A stretch of DNA of 64,000 nt from Paralichthys olivaceus (Eukaryota > Chordata > Actinopteri > Pleuronectiformes > Paralichthyidae). Positions 23,863-36,200 of this stretch are shown here, piece by piece. Numbering within the stretch: position 1 is the stretch's first letter; every line of letters begins with the position of its first letter. A model generated the notes under the pieces. It searched no databases. It was not told where the DNA came from and worked only from the letters and a program-made list of their open reading frames with translations. The stretch is from assembly GCF_024713975.1 (NCBI RefSeq), contig NC_091113.1:12846501-12910500 (forward strand). Direction: 5' to 3'. A program made the translations under genes and the position numbers.

Positions 23863-26652
23863 AACCCAAACGTGTTTTCAATCAGTGGTGAGGTTGAGAA
23901 GAAAGATGTTTGATGGTCGCAATCGAGAGAAAGACTCCACCGACCGATGCTCTGCTTAGGAATGTGTCCGTACACACACACAACACACAACACACACGGC
24001 TCCTATTAAACTGTGGTTACCCTGGTTTACATACAGAGAAGCCACCTCATGAAAATGCTGTACACAGTGACATGGAAATATTTGATTTATCCTGTCTGCA
24101 TGTGATGTGTGAATGTGCTGAAACCCCCTGAATGGTGACTTTCCCAAAGAAGGCAATTGTAAGACTGGAGCTGAACTGAGCATGATGTTTTAATACAGGG
24201 AAGCTTTCATTCATTTCATCACGAACTACAACAGAAAAGAGTTTTTTCCATCGACACGCATTGAGTCCAGCCTCTTTCACTGCTAGGTTTCAGGGTGTTG
24301 AAGTGAAGCAGTTTTCACAGAGTTGTCTCTCCACACCTTTGCATGTTTTCAGGGCTATTGTCCGGTGCAGTGTTGAAAAGAGAGATTAGACTACAATCAG
24401 TATCTGACATAACACATCAGGGTCTAAAATTGTGCTTTTGATAGCTGCAAGAAAGACGTAGTCTAGGGATGAGCACAAAACCTCCTTAGTGAAAATTTAA
24501 AAAAGGTATTTATCAAAGCATGATCTAACCTGCAAACAGGAGAAAGTAGTAGAAGAAGAATTATCAGCGACTATGATTACATGGACAACAACAATCAAAC
24601 TATCAAAGCAAAATGCTGCAAAATGTGTTTTGCTTATTCAGAGTATGACATTACTCAGGTAAGATAGAGATTAGAAAATAATGCTTACATGTCAGTGTGC
24701 TATATTGATGTCCATGTAAACTTAGTCAGACATTTCTGTCTTTCTTTCTTCCTCTCACTTCCTCTCCTTATCTGACCTTTTCTCTCACTCTCATCTTTCT
24801 GCATCATTTCTTGTCATCCCTATTTTTCAGTCGATATCTATAATTATATTACGATTATTGTCATTTTTTTAAATTTAAGTTAAATGCAGAGAATGACAAT
24901 CACCTGATAAACAGCTAAATATGAACGACCTCACTGTGTTTTCACAACCCATAACCATTAATATAACCATTAAATCTATATACTATACATTGAAGCTTTG
25001 TTGTATTTATATTGAAAACAAATATATCACGATAATTATTGATATTGTTTTATGGCCGCAGCTCAATGTGTATTCTGTTTCCTCTCTGACAGGAATCAGA
25101 ACCAGAGGACCATCTGATCAGGGTGGTAGCAGCCTGGTCGTACCCAGAAACAGGTGCCCTACCAGGGGTAATGGAGGAGATGGAGGATTAGAAGATAATC
25201 CAGGGTATGTCTGAGTTGCCCCTGTGCTTTTCCGATATTTCCAGACCCAGGGAGTCAGGCTGCTCCCGGGATTATAGCGTTAGACTTATTACCTTTTAAA
25301 GAGTAAAACTGCTGGAGTACTTGTGTTCTTATTGGGTTTTCAGGCCAGTTAATCTTAAACTCACAAAACAGAAGAGCCAGTGCAAAAAGAAGAACGGCAG
25401 AGAGCAGGGAGGGAGAGTTCAGGCGGGTAGGAGCAATGTTTTTGCCCAGAGGGTCCAGATACATGAGAGGAGTCAGAGGGAGCGACCCCCTGTGAGTTGT
25501 GGTCAAAGGTCTTTAACAGGATTACAGGCAGAGACAGAACACCAGAGCTTTCTGTAAGCAGAGTAATTAATGGCCCTGTGTATATTCCTGTAATACTGTG
25601 GCTCATTAATTCGACTGAGGTTGAGCAAGACAAACATTTCCCCCTTATTCAGAAGAGCATAATGTCTGCAGTCATGGGGACTTGTTTTGATTAGAGAGGT
25701 GGCCAGTGGCTTCAGCGTGGTTCATGGGAAAATGCACATGCTCCCCTCAGGCTCATGGCATTTCAGATTCGACATCACACCTTTGTTATACTGGTCCCTG
25801 GTGTCCCTTTGTGAGCCTCGATATGGCTCCGCTCAGCGCTGGTATGTGGCACGCCGCTCCCAGATGCCCCTCTTAAAAAACGCCCAGTCAAGGGAAGTGG
25901 AGCGGAGGGCCTGGGAGTGCGGTCAGCAGTAAATTAGAGGGGCTGCCTTGGACCTGACGCAATCTCCATGTCCTGAACCATAGCAGGTCATTAATGAAGC
26001 CAGACGGGGGGCTTGCATGCGTGGGAAGCCTGTCGACATTTAGCTGCTGCAGTGGAAAGCTTTTCAAGAGAAACAGAGGTCCTTGTCAGGGCAGCTTTGT
26101 GCTATCAAAATATTTTAGAATTGGATATCCATTACTCTGCTGGCAAAGAACAACACTGGGAAAAAAGGGTCTGCCTTCATCACAATTTACGGAGTTCCTA
26201 AACTGACAAAAAACAGTATTATAACAGAATACATACTGTAAATGGAGAGTAAATATATATATATAAAGCTAAAAAAGAAACGGTTATTTTCTTACTCTGA
26301 TTTGTAGCGAGATAACTTACGACTACAGTTGTGAGTAGCTTGTTGGCTGAAATGATTCGTTTCTGTTACAAGTAGGGTCGAGCAATATAGTGATATATAA
26401 CTGCACTCGTTACAGCCATGTATTTAATCAATTGGATGTCACATTGCGTTCTACCACAGGACAACACAGACTCGGGCAGGACATTTTGGTAATATTGCAC
26501 AGCCCTGGATCTAAAGGTTTATACAGCAGAGTGAAGCATATGGCTCCTCCAACAATACATGTTTACTTAAGTGAGTTTAATGAGTTCTTGTTAAGAGACT
26601 AGCTGGAAAGATTCATTGTATTTAGGTTTTCCAGGTAAGCTAGCCTTATATA

Positions 26653-26850
26653 GCTCTCTTGTTGCTCAAAGGAAACATAGAAATGGGATATGTAGCATGA
26701 AAATAGGAAGTTGATCAATGATTCAATTTCCAAGATGAACAAAAAATGGGAACTAAGAGCTAAGATACGTAGTCCTCTTGCTCAAATGAAAAATATGGAA
26801 ATGTAGCATGAAAATAAGAAATTGATCATTGCTAAAACGTCCATGTAGAC
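26653..26850. repeat. Local direct duplication
   Basis: Two related segments about 120 bases apart share CTCAAA, ATGTAGCATGAAAATA and a GAAATTGATCA-type block. They look like an old tandem duplication of an AT-rich segment. Confidence 0.55.
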
Positions 26851-28008
26851 AATAGACTAGAAACCCCAAAAGGAGGTAGTGAAAGGTAAATGAAAAAAGT
26901 TAAGTTTCATTTGTTCACTGAATATTTGTACTTACTTCCCTTACTTTTACCAACTGACTAGGAGTAAAAAGAAAACTGTAAAGATTCATGTACATTTTTG
27001 ACATGATTTTTTAGTTTGTCAGTCTCGGGGCACCACACACTGGCAGCCTAGCGGTGCTGCCAAGTAGCAGCAGTAGTTTTGCTATCAGCAGATTTTCATT
27101 ATCTCTTCCTATCTCACTGAGCCTGTTTATAAACAGCCCTTGAAGTCAGATGTAAAGTGAATTCTGTGTGACCTTCACGCCAGACAGAGCAGCACAAAAT
27201 GGAAGCAGGAATTCCCCAAAAGTCTTCCTATTTCATGGATAAGTAGCAGACTTGTTTTTTTTTTGTTCTCACAGAAGAGTGACCGAGGTCTAAATTTAGA
27301 CGGTTCCAGACCAGCGAACCTTTGGAATCTTTAAAAATCTGCAGAAAGCAATCTGTCCAAAACACAGTGAGGTTACTTTACAACTAACAGTATTCAGAAA
27401 AGGGAAAGCAACGCGATCTCTCCCTGAAGTCCACAGAATAAACTGCAAATGTCACGCATTTCTCTCAACATCTGTCAAAATTAAATACATCCCTGTCTGC
27501 ATTTTAAAGATAGATGTTTTCTCCCTGTTTTAACTCTCAATAGATGGTTCCACAGTGCAACCGCACAACCATTTGCAGCTGGACCTATTTCTGAGCTGAT
27601 GTTGACAGAACCAGAGCCCAAAGCAAGCCAGGCTACCTGACCACACTCCAACTGGCCCGGCCGCCTCCAGGAACACAACTGCATAGTGTTCTCCACAATT
27701 TATGTTTGTTTAATTCAGCCAGCTATGCAGAACAACAAGCTACAAAGAGTGGGACAGAGCTTGGCCTGCACACGATAAACAGAGATAATATTTGAGGGAA
27801 CTATTTGGTGCTGCAGGCTTCAACTTTCCAGCTCCAGTAATTACATGGTTTGAAGATCTTGGAATAACCTTTCAGAGCTATTTTTCAGGTCCGTACTTTG
27901 GACTGAACTGTCAGGGACTTTTGCATAAATCTGAGAGTTAAGTTCAGCCTCTCGGTCGGATTAAAGCCAGTTATTTCTTGGTCCATAAGCCATTTACCTC
28001 TTGTGACC

Positions 28009-31000
28009 ATGAATCTTCAGGAAAAGCTGTCGGGCCTAAAAGGTCTGGTCTCACACTCCCACAGCAAGCGCCGCTTCAAAAGTGACCTCACAGTGGAAAT
28101 GATCAGCCCTCCTCTGGGCGACTTCCGCCACACCATGCACGTGGGCCGTGGCGGCGACGTGTTCGGGGACACCTCCTTCCTCAGCAACCACGGTGGGTCA
28201 GCCAACAGTAACAACCGGGACACTGATTCCATCTCCTCCCCTGACAACAAGATCGGAGCGTTCTTCTCCAGGACGCTCCGTCAAATCAGGAGGGGCTCGG
28301 ACAACCGACCCAGAGAGGGATCCAAGGACCTGTCTCTGCCGCCTCCTCCCATTTCTCCCATCATCAAGAATGCCATCTCCCTTCCCAGGCTGGATGTGGA
28401 CATGTCTAATGGGAGTCCCACCACCAAAGTGCTATTCCCCAGTTCTCAAAATACGCCAGAGGAGAAGAAAAGCTCTTATGGTGAGTTTGGGAATACTTTT
28501 TCTTCAAGTCTCCAGTTACTTATTATCCTCAAAATTACATTTTCCGAAGGTGTGTTACGAATCAATTCCCCTTGTGGCCTGAAAATCACCTCAAACTCTA
28601 CATCTCCCTTCCTCATTTCTAACTGGGATCTACGAAAAAGCTAATATGATCAGTTCACCTGTCGTCGTTGAGTCTTTTCCAGCAACTGAGTTGATAGGAT
28701 TGGACTCTTAGGTTTGTGACACCACCCTGGCTCTATGAATCAGTTTTTTTCGAATTGGCTTTAATTTACTTCGGTGTTAAGGTGGAAGTACTCAGCCATG
28801 GTGCTGACCTGTAATTATCCTCAGAATATGTTTTTTATCACATAAAGGGACCAGAGAAACTTGATTTTGACTTAAATCTTCTCTAATGGATATTTTTACA
28901 ACAAGTAGCTGTCTGTGTTGTGATAACAGGTACACATCATTTCTGGCTTTATGATGTATTTCCCCTAAAATAACTGAAAGAAGTTTACAGATTTAATTAA
29001 ATCTTGGATTGGATTTCCTGACACAAGCTGCATCTTATCTCCAACGAATATTTCTTGATATGATGTCATTTCTTTTATATTACCAGTTATTCAAGTATTA
29101 AGTATATTGACTAATCCCAAAATGATGCTTAGGTGTTTTTTTTTATTAAATAGCCACATTTAAAAACAAAAAAAACACATAGTCAAAGATTAAATGAGTT
29201 AGCGTCAGTGTTTAACTGTGCTGCCTCAGGGAAACTCATCCATCAGTTCTGGACGGATTTGGTCCAGATGTCCTTATGAATCACCTTGGCTCATAATCAG
29301 CAGTACTGATAACGCACAGAGATCTAGACACAACAGACAACAAGCTGTCTGAGAGGCTGTTTAAATGACCCACATTAACACCACACTCACGGCCGAAGCA
29401 GTCTGATCTTCCCTGTGTGTGTGTGTGTGTGTGTCGCAGAGTAAAAAGATGATTTTTTTTAAGGTTTAGAAGAAAGGTTAGATTGAAGTATGTAGTGGTT
29501 ATTTTTAGGGTTAGGGCTAGAATCCAGGAAATGAATATGAGTCCATGTTAAGTCCCCAACGATGACCTATGACAACGTGTTTAAATGTGTGTGTGTGTGT
29601 GAATTTCTGAGAATATTGCTCCAGAGTTGGATGACGAGATCCAGATATTTATACAGTTAAATTTACCTCTGCCAAGGAGGTTATGTTTTCATCTACATCT
29701 GCCTGATGAAGAACACTGAAACTTGGTGGAAGGATGTGGAAAACCCACTAAATTTGAGTGTAGATCCAGATCAGGGGACAGTTCTAGGATTTTATTTTTC
29801 ATTCTCTAACATTGTGAGACGTTTCACAACATTTTTGTTGATCTCTCAGAGAATAATTCCTGGACCTTAATGAAAAAAAATCAGGCATGTTTATGGCTGT
29901 GATTAAATCCAGTGAATTTAAATATGGTTTCATAAGGGGACTGTTGGGCTTAGGCAGATGTATGAGCTCTACTGAGTGACATTCCTGTTGTGTGTACTCT
30001 CCAGTAATTATCCATTAGGCACATGGATGGATGGAGATTCTCCAGGTTTACGCTTCAGAAGCTGGTTTCACTCATGACTTCTGTCCTCTTCTCTGATTAA
30101 AATGTGTTAATCTGTGCGATCACGCCCCGTTTTCTTTGGCTGGGACAGTAAACCTCCAGACTCTTGGCCCTGACATTGAGATGTGCTGTGGTAATTTACC
30201 CGTTTGGGTCATGGAGGCAGCCGAGTGTGAGCGTGTGACTTGTTAAGTGATCTGGCAGGTCTGGATGAGTCACGCTTCTAAGAACAGAACAACTCTACTT
30301 GTCTTCGTCAGTAGACAGGATGTCCTCAGATGGGTTTATACTGCCCCCTGTTGGAGGTGTATGCTAATGTTGAATGTCAAAATATCTTTATTGTCTTAAT
30401 ACTCAGGTACAAAGGTATTATTATATTAAAGTGTAAAAATAAGGTGAATATAAGCATGTAAACAAAAAAAAACAAAAAAAAATTGATCTAACTTTTTTCA
30501 GGTAAATAAAATACAATCTCAAATTTATGTTATTCAAATGCAGTGTCTGTGGTGACTATCCCTCTCAATATAACAATCATAACTTTATATTTATATAGCA
30601 ACTTTCAAAACAGCAGTTACAAACCGCTTCTTTTAGGTGCAACTGGTTATGGATAAAGAATCATTTATAACAATGGGATATATGCTTGGTTGCTTTCTTT
30701 ACGAAAACCTCACACCATAAAACCACAACTTGTGTTTTGATCACTTAGAGTCGAAGAGGTGCTGCTTGGCACGTTTCTAGTTGTTTCCCCTTCACTTCCA
30801 GTCTTTTTGTTAAGCTAATCATCCCCTGGCTGTAGCTTGATACCGTCCTTACACACATGGGAGTGCTATCGTTTGTCTCGCCTAACCTCAAAATGTTGAA
30901 ATATTCCTATGTAATGTAGCGGAGACAGAAAACCTCAGCCTTGATTTCATGTTTCAATGTCTGTGTGTGTCCCTCAGGTCTGGAGTCCGGCTTCGTCACT

Positions 31001-31711
31001 CTGCCTCGTCTCTCCCGCTCGGAGCGTCAGCAGCCCTCCATCTCCCTCCCCACTTCCTGCTCCCCCAACATCCACCGAGGCTCCCTGACCGACCCCACGG
31101 ACGCCATCTTGTCCACCTGCTCTGCTACGATTGTGACCTCTCACGCCAAACCTGCCACCAGCACCGCCACCGCCTACTCTGACTCGCTCCCCTCCCTCAC
31201 CTCCCTGGACACCTTCACCTTTGACCTCGGCCCCTCCCTCATGAGCGAGGTGTTTGGCCTGATCGACGGCCACCCGGAGGAGCACAGCCATGCCTGGGAA
31301 CGAGAGGAGGTGGGTTCAGCAGGTGGGCTGACCAATGAGGGATCGGAGATGGACTCAGCCACTATCTCATACGTGGACTCCCTGCTGAGGGAGGACTGTG
31401 GTGGCAGGAAGAGCCCACATGCAGTCGACTGGGAGGAAGAGGAAACTGTAGTGGAGGAGAACGAAGTCGGGCTCTCTGTTAAAGTGCCTGATGTGGTGAT
31501 GGGGTCTCCTGAACGAGCGAGGTTGGGAATGGGGATGGAAAGTGAGCGGTTCCAGAGCGCTACGGATATGCTCGCACGCCATTATGGCGTTGGCCACTTA
31601 AAGGGACAGAGCAGGGTGGAGGCTGCTGACTCAGAGATGATGAGCATCAGCCAGCACAAGAAGAAAATGTCTTACAGTTACATGGACGACGAGGACGAAA
31701 TCAAAGTCTGA
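28009..31711 (+). CDS. cdc42ep1: Cdc42 effector protein 1 (BORG family)
   Basis: Two coding exons, 28009-28480 and 30978-31711 (GT-AG, phase 1), give 401 aa; human CDC42EP1 has about 390. The start is the ATG at 28009 in a good context (gaccATGa). The protein is an adaptor that binds GTP-loaded Cdc42 (and TC10) and organises septins and actin at the cell cortex. The CRIB motif ISPPLGDFRHTMHVG lies at residues 32-46 and keeps the Gly-Asp-Phe-Arg-His core. The BORG homology segments are ISPIIKNAISLPRL (about 115-128) and FTFDLGPSLMSEVFG (about 237-251). The acidic end is MDDEDEIKV. FLSNHGGS and SYGLESGF point to member 1 of the family, not 4. The middle is Ser/Thr/Pro-rich, as usual. The gene is tail-to-tail with sh3bp1. 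Confidence 0.95.
29640..29990 (+). repeat. Dispersed repeat family C, copy 5
   Basis: Reads CACTGAAACTTGGTGGAAGG, GTAGATCCAGATCAGGGGAC, TCTCAGAGAATAATTCCTGG, GGGGACTGTTGGGC and CTCTACTGAGTGACATTCC. It is collinear with, and inverted relative to, the copies at 3.4-6.5 kb. This is the most complete copy in the window. Confidence 0.65.
30340..30356 (-). promoter_or_regulatory. CTCF-like motif
   Basis: The complement reads CTCCAACAGGGGGCAGT, similar to the CTCF core, inside the cdc42ep1 intron. Motif evidence only. Confidence 0.35.
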
Positions 31712-32714
31712 GCTGAGCAAATCAGAGAAATTTCATTTAACTAAAACATTTGATTCTTCTGCAATTCCAATCAATTCAATCATCTAAAATGTTGCAATGG
31801 TCAACGAGGCTGGCTCTGTTGACAGGACGACCATAAATACATCAACCTGCATTCAGTCTCCTTCATACTGCATCTTTTACCTTTATAAAACTATTCTTCG
31901 AGGATGTACAATTTTGATACCTGTGGCTGAATGTATTTTAAAGGAGTGAAAGACTCAATGCTGCAAGTTTCCAAGCTCAGCAGAGAAAGGAAGACTGTGT
32001 TTTCCCAAAAAGACTGAAATGAAAAAAAAGAGTGGAAAGAGAGGATGTACCATAGAATGTGAGATGGGATAAAGGTTGGAGGAAACATTATAAAACCTGT
32101 CATTCACTTTATACATACGATAATACACATGTCCTCACACAAGAGGGGAAATTATTCTCTATGCAAGTTCGTCTCTGATGAGCAGACAGAGAGGACATTA
32201 GAAAAATAGATTTAATCTTGCTACAACCCTTTGCCGTCACTACAATCTCTCGTCAGCTTTTCACTCAGGAATAAAATACCAGGAATGAAAAAAAAGGGAA
32301 GAGAACTCATGAGAGATCTGGAATCTCAGGATCAACCTCAGACAAAAGATAAACCACAGAAACTTGTCAGCTGTTGAACTGCTTGGACTGAGGGAATATG
32401 ACGACAAGTTAATACCGGCGTTTGCTTGAAGCAATTAAAGCCTCAATCATATACAGTATATGTTCATTTTATGTTGCAAACCTTTTCTTTAGATACTCAG
32501 TGCACCTTTTATCATAAAATGAATATGAAGTCCGACTCCTGTATTGATTTTTATAGAAGAACTGTCATTTATATATTCTTTTATACAACTCGAAGATATC
32601 AACTGACCTCCTATAAATATGTACTTACAGTATGAGCACCTGCAGCACATAGTGCAATTCACTTCCATATGCTGCAGTCAGTACCAATGATATAATACGA
32701 TGATATAATTTGAC

Positions 32715-32720
32715 AATAAA
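32715..32720 (+). promoter_or_regulatory. AATAAA polyadenylation signal, cdc42ep1
   Basis: Canonical hexamer followed within 30 bases by a T-rich element (catgttttta). It is about 1 kb after the cdc42ep1 stop codon. Confidence 0.5.
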
Positions 32721-33083
32721 CATGTTTTTAATGAGGCTGAATATGGTTTTATTTACATGTGTTCTCATGTATAACATGTTTCTTATCTGCAGTACTGATC
32801 TGAAATCCTGAAAGATTAAAAGTCAAAGAGCTAAAAGCAGCAGAAGCCACAGAAATCTGATGAAAATGACATGAATTCAAATTGACCACAGCCATCATCC
32901 TTTCTGTGAAAAACAGACTTTGGGTGGAGTTTCATTTAACAACAGTCAAACCTCACTTCAGCCTTGAGGTCCATTAAATCATTTGCCAGCTTAAATGAAC
33001 ACTGTGATGGTGTAGATTTATGGAAAAATACAACCTAAAAACATTTTTAAAAAACTGGCAGACTTTTTTTGGATGTGGATTCA

Positions 33084-33089
33084 TTTATT
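33084..33089 (-). promoter_or_regulatory. AATAAA polyadenylation signal, sh3bp1
   Basis: TTTATT on the plus strand gives a canonical AATAAA on the minus strand about 200 bases after the sh3bp1 stop. Confidence 0.5.
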
Positions 33090-33288
33090 GCTTTAGATAT
33101 TTTTGTTTTAACCAAAAAGACATTGCATTCTTGGAAATATCGGACATCAATAGACAAATAAATAAATGGTACCGGTTATGGAAAACATGGGCAGAACCAA
33201 AAAATGCAAATATAAAATACATCCTGGAAGGCACTGAACAGCACAATAACAATGTTGAACAATAGGGAGGACGTGTTTCTAACGTCTT

Positions 33289-36200
33289 TCACGGTGCTAC
33301 AGAGGGAACTTCTTTGGCCTGTGATGGTGGAGGAAGTGGTGGAGGGCATTTTGGTGCTCTGAGTCCAGGCTTTTTCGGTGGAGGCTTTTTCAGGGCGGCT
33401 GCCTGAGCTCTGGGTGCGGGTATTGGCTGGGTCCCAGTCTCTGCGGCCGCTTTGGCTGTGGCTGGGTGTGGAGGGGCCTGAAGCTTGGGAGGCCCAGGGG
33501 CTTTCGGCTGCTTGGAGAACTGAACCGTCACGTCGCTAGCTTTGTTCATGCAGAAGGATATTTTTGCTGTATAAAAGTGGGAATATAAGGAAGAGACTGA
33601 TCAGGGTGTGTCCATAGACTGTAAATAAACATGGTCTCCACTTCCTTTCACTATCCAGAAGTGAAGCCAAAATATCCTGGATATGAATGCTGCCATCTTC
33701 TGCAATTGGAGCAAGAGTCTGCACAGCTGCAATACACACACTAGAACAATGGCGAGTCCTTCTCAGCGGTCCATCATGATGTTTTCACACTCATCAATTA
33801 ATTAATTAAAACCAAATAAATTAGGGGAAAATGAAAACTTGGACAAACATAAGTGTGATAAGAAGTACCTGAAATGATAGAAATTTTAATTTAGAAAAAT
33901 GTATTTGATGTGTACTTTGACTTTTTAGTTTGGTCGTTCTCCCATCCACTTACATGGATGATGCATGGTTTATGAGCTATACTGTAGCCAGCCACCAGGT
34001 GGAGATTGATTCTATACAGTTCTTTTCAGAAAGCAGAAATTAATGTTTCTTCTACTGTCCACTAAATGAACCTTTGATGGTAAAAATTTTAACCTTTTCT
34101 TACCTTACTACCTTATGAAATGTTTTTAGTTCAAACATCGCTATAATTTCTAATTGAAGAAACAACATAATCTTCTTACAGACAAAAAATGAATTCTGCT
34201 GAAGCCTAGCTAATGCTAATGTAGTGTAAGTTATCCTTTAGATCCTGCTGAACAACTGATATACAGTAGTTTGGTGACTGTGTCTCTCCTTTACATTTTG
34301 CATTCCATTAATTAAGCATGATTTTCCCATAATTATCACAACTGACCACAATGTCAGCTGTTTAAAAGCTACATCATTTCACTTTATCTCAATTTCAAAG
34401 ACAAATGTCCCCAATCTTCTGAGCATATTTTTTTGTCCCAATTACTAAATGGTGTTGAATTTCAGTTAGATTTTTTGGGGGGAGAACTATAATTGAAAGT
34501 GAATTTAACATTGTGTGGTTCTTTATATTACAAAATGCCACAATGGCTTCTGTTGGTTAAAATCAGCTCTGAGGTAGTTACAACAATGACGCATGACGTG
34601 AAAGGTAGATATTTTGGTCAGTGGTCTGAGTCTTCCTGTTTCCTGTGTACTTCCTGGTTGCCATGGCGAGCGGTACTTTATTTTCTCTCCATCGACAAAC
34701 CACTGAGTTGATTTTGTGAGAGGAAAAGGGTAGCAGTGAAGAATCTGTACACAACGTTACACAATAGAAGGATATATAAATAATGAGGCCGGTCTGCGCC
34801 CTCAGCCCTGAAACAACAATGAATGATGGGACTGTCGCTGCTGTAGGAAAACAAGTGTGAGGCCACTTAAAGGGGAAGTCCACAAATTTTACACATGATG
34901 ACTGTAAGGATCTGTAAGTTGATAAAGTGACACTGATGATGTCAAAGAGATGTCATCCAGGTCATCTGAGACTGAAAGCCTCCATTGTGAACTTCAGATT
35001 TGATAGATGTGGCAACAAGAGATGTAGTTGCATCATGGGAAATGTGGGATCCAGTGTTTTCAGGACTTGATCTGCCCAACGGACTAGAAGTCAAGAACTT
35101 TTGGAGTCTCTTGTACCAATTCTGACCCAATGTCTTTGTGAGTGTGCCACCGTAATAAACGTGTGAGGCTAAATATCTTTCATGTCTGTATGTTCCTGAA
35201 AACAACAACCTAGGTGCGAACACACCCATGGTTTCTGAGGTTTTCACTTAGTGCTTTGGTTATGATTTGTTTTCAAAAGCTTTGCCATTATGAGATTCTA
35301 TCAGTGTGAGCAAAATGTGAGTAAATCCTTCAGATTTCATACACAACTCTATCTGTTTGAACATAATGTTAGACTCAGTGGACTTTGACTTACGTTTGTG
35401 CAGGGAGGTTTGCTTCAGCATCATTGTGGGAGAGCGTGGAGGTGCCTCCAAAATGGACTCCAGCTGGCCTTTATCCGAGCACTGCTTCTGGGTGGGGGTC
35501 TTGGTCTGACCTGGGTTTGGCGTTGATCCCGTGACCCGAGGAAGCGGACAAGGGCTCTGGTTCGCCGTTGAGCTGCCAACAGCGGAAGTATTGGAGGCCA
35601 GAATGGGGTCGGGAGTGAGAGATGATAAGCCGCTGGACGTTGTGTTTTTCTGGGTTAGTGCCGTTGGCTCAGCTGCAGGGCTGGCCCATGTGGAGGTGCC
35701 ACTGCGACTCACAGAGCCAGATTTCAACAGGAAGAAGCTGCCACTGTCCTGAGAGGCTGCGCTGATGGGAAGAAAATTACAAAAGGTTAATGTTTTTCTG
35801 TAAAAAATACCGTGTCTAGTTAGTACATAAACCTACCTGCAGCTTTAGTTCTATGTCACAGGAAAGATCAGTAAGTTTGTCAATATTGTCAATCCATTGA
35901 TCATTTGAGACTTAGCTGCGAATAAAGTCCTGACATAAGGATACCTGTTTGTCTTGGAGAGGGCGAGGTGATAGGATGAGCCGGAGGAGGTTGTGGATGA
36001 AGAGGATACTGCTCTACTCAGTTTCTCCTTTTCTGAGATCAGAGACGGTGCAAGAGGAACAGGAATGGTCACATCTGGGAACTCAGGAAGGTCTGGGATC
36101 TCAAAGGATACAGCTGACCAAAACAAGATATGGAAAAAAATGTTTTGCGAAATCAAATAGACGTCTTTTCATCACACAGAATAATTAACCCTAACCCTGT

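Larger units (their letters stand above)
19500..27880. other. Gene-free stretch (possible first intron of cdc42ep1)
   Basis: No coding exon recognised. It contains microsatellites at 20366-20428 and 23347-23508, a polypurine tract (23570-23862), a pyrimidine-rich tract (about 24725-24815), MITE fragments (22253-22352 and about 22600-22660) and a local direct duplication (26653-26850). Open frames at 21319-21628, 25687-25932 and 25994-26206 have no recognisable domain. If the 19.2-19.5 kb block is the first exon, all of this is intronic. Confidence 0.5.
28481..30977 (+). other. Intron between the cdc42ep1 coding exons
   Basis: Contains short GT arrays near 29413-29435 and 29588-29600 within a fish CA-linked repeat block, a family C repeat copy (29640-29990), poly-A rich stretches near 30460-30480 and a CTCF-like motif (30340-30356). 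No other exon is visible. Confidence 0.75.
31712..33288. other. Convergent 3' region of cdc42ep1 and sh3bp1
   Basis: Holds the 3' untranslated regions of the two tail-to-tail genes. The best plus-strand polyadenylation signal is AATAAA at 32715-32720. The best minus-strand one is AATAAA at 33089-33084 (TTTATT on the plus strand). If both are used, the cdc42ep1 3' UTR is about 1 kb, the sh3bp1 3' UTR about 0.2 kb, and the transcripts end about 360 bases apart. No further coding sequence is seen. Confidence 0.6.

Noticed and set aside
23192..23881. 229-codon minus-strand open frame rich in Phe, Leu, Ser and Thr-His repeats
   Set aside because: It is the translation of the TG/GA array and the polypurine tract. 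Low-complexity DNA without stops explains it; there is no domain, splice context or start signal.
28003..28008. Start of cdc42ep1 at the GTG two codons upstream
   Set aside because: Vertebrate genes rarely start at GTG, and the ATG at 28009 has a good Kozak context.
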